Shown here: one piece after another, positions 5,268 to 5,880 of the stretch
Position numbering within the stretch: position 1 is the first letter of the stretch
Layout: each line of letters opens with the position of its first letter
Origin: Polynucleobacter meluiroseus
GTDB lineage: Bacteria; Bacteroidota; Bacteroidia; Flavobacteriales_D; Crocinitomicaceae
Length of the DNA: 5,880 nucleotides
NCBI GenBank assembly: GCA_943328715.2
Contig: CALQBB020000067.1
Span: 1 to 5,880 of the forward strand
Reading direction: 5' to 3'
The notes under the pieces: generated by a model
What the model was told of the DNA's origin: nothing
Seen by the model: only the letters and a program-made list of their open reading frames with translations
Databases searched by the model: none
Program-made: the position numbers and the translations under genes

Positions 5268-5878
5268 AGTTTGACTTTTTGCTTTGGTCGCGCACAAATC
5301 TTGCGTTGTAGGTATTGTGACAAAACTGCCGAACCCGCACCTACGATTGCCCCTGCGAGCACATCGCTCGGATAATGAACTCCTAGGTGCATACGCGAAT
5401 ATCCGGCAGCACAAGCGTACACATACGATGGGACAACCACGTACCATTTTGGAAAAGCCATGCTCAAAGAAGTCGCTAACGTAAACGCAGTGGAAGTATG
5501 TCCGGATGGAAAAGAATAGGACCCAGCATCTGCCTGTTTATCCAAAAATGGATACGTCACAAACGGACGATCACGCTTAAACGCTAATTTCAAAGCTGTC
5601 GTCGTGAAGGCATTCACGCAAAAGGCTTCCACCATGAAGATCCCTTTGCTTTTCAAACTGCTGTCCTTTTGAATGATTCCAATACCCAAGAAAGCAATGG
5701 GCGCTCCAATACTCATTGGACTCACACTATTCGTAATGAACTTGAAACTTGGATCCAAGGATTTATTTCGTTCTAAATTGATTTCCTTCAATAGATCGAT
5801 GTCCCAGTTTTGGGCTGAAACAAGAGTGGGGAAAAGAATAAAGAAACTGAAAAGTATCTTGAGGCAATTGTTAAACAT
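5264..5878 (-). CDS. PAP2-family (type 2 phosphatidic acid phosphatase-like) membrane phosphatase
   Basis: An exported phosphatase of the PAP2/acid-phosphatase superfamily. A signal peptide is evident at residues 1-22 (hydrophobic core LKILFSFFILFPTLV, cleavage near SAQ-NW). The three catalytic motifs are intact: KLAFKRDRP (K97...R104-P105), PSGH (124-127) and SRMHLGVHYPSD (S161-R162, H168, D172). H168 is the expected nucleophile and H127 the general acid. Several short hydrophobic segments (about 53-71, 80-98, 128-142, 146-160, 173-189) suggest a membrane-embedded enzyme with its active site facing the periplasm. Substrates in this superfamily include undecaprenyl pyrophosphate, phosphatidic acid and phosphatidylglycerophosphate, and sequence alone does not decide. 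Recycling undecaprenyl pyrophosphate would fit the nearby transferase. The ATG is at 5876-5878, two bases from the window edge; the signal peptide makes this start credible. It ends 11 bases from the convergent AraC-type gene. Confidence 0.9.
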   Translation of the reverse strand: MFNNCLKILFSFFILFPTLVSAQNWDIDLLKEINLERNKSLDPSFKFITNSVSPMSIGAPIAFLGIGIIQKDSSLKSKGIFMVEAFCVNAFTTTALKLAFKRDRPFVTYPFLDKQADAGSYSFPSGHTSTAFTLATSLSMAFPKWYVVVPSYVYACAAGYSRMHLGVHYPSDVLAGAIVGAGSAVLSQYLQRKICARPKQKVKL

Positions 5879-5880
5879 CA

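Noticed and set aside
5175..5484. Overlapping open frames on both strands (5175-5447 - and 5284-5484 +)
   Set aside because: Both overlap the PAP2 gene, whose three catalytic motifs are intact. Their cysteine- and arginine-rich translations have no family character.
1..5880. CRISPR array, tRNA, rRNA, insertion sequence or integrase
   Set aside because: No regularly spaced repeats, cloverleaf-like or rRNA-like stretches, terminal inverted repeats with a transposase, or recombinase motifs were seen on either strand.

Overview
The window fits an AT-rich member of the Bacteroidota, probably Flavobacteriales. Three things suggest this: the protein style (DbpA-type helicase with the DExD-K-x-LEFGF signature, and a multi-pass membrane AraC regulator), the near absence of strong Shine-Dalgarno sites, and promoter-like TAnnTTT(G) strings. 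The assignment is inference from sequence character, not a database match.

Layout, left to right. (1) A DEAD-box RNA helicase with a DbpA-type RNA-binding tail, + strand, cut by the left edge (1-1281). (2) A small two-helix membrane protein of unknown function, here called protein A, - strand (1330-1842). (3) A 242-base divergent intergenic region holding a candidate promoter and an interleaved inverted repeat, followed by a small XRE-type helix-turn-helix regulator, + strand, without an ATG start (2085-2330). (4) A 119-base gap holding a short palindrome and a degenerate second copy of the helicase gene's last ~50 bases (2371-2419). (5) A - strand pair: protein B, a paralogue of protein A (3428-3937), directly followed with no gap by a WecA/TagO/MraY-family polyprenyl-phosphate sugar-1-phosphate transferase (2450-3427). 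(6) A divergent AraC-type regulator with a seven-helix-like membrane half (4092-5252), whose first possible ATG lies inside an 11-bp perfect inverted repeat. (7) A convergent, exported PAP2-family phosphatase, - strand (5264-5878).

Functional links. The transferase starts lipid-linked glycan synthesis on undecaprenyl phosphate. PAP2 enzymes can regenerate that carrier from the pyrophosphate form, so the right half has a plausible cell-envelope theme, though the two genes are not in one operon. The stop-to-start contact of protein B and the transferase suggests they are made together.

The most unusual feature is on the left. The 3' tail of the helicase gene is repeated about 1.1 kb downstream, and the two copies bracket protein A plus the XRE regulator. 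This looks like a small inserted or duplicated module at the end of dbpA, carrying a diverged second copy of the protein that accompanies the transferase. I see no integrase, transposase, tRNA, rRNA or CRISPR array. No gap between genes exceeds 300 bases.
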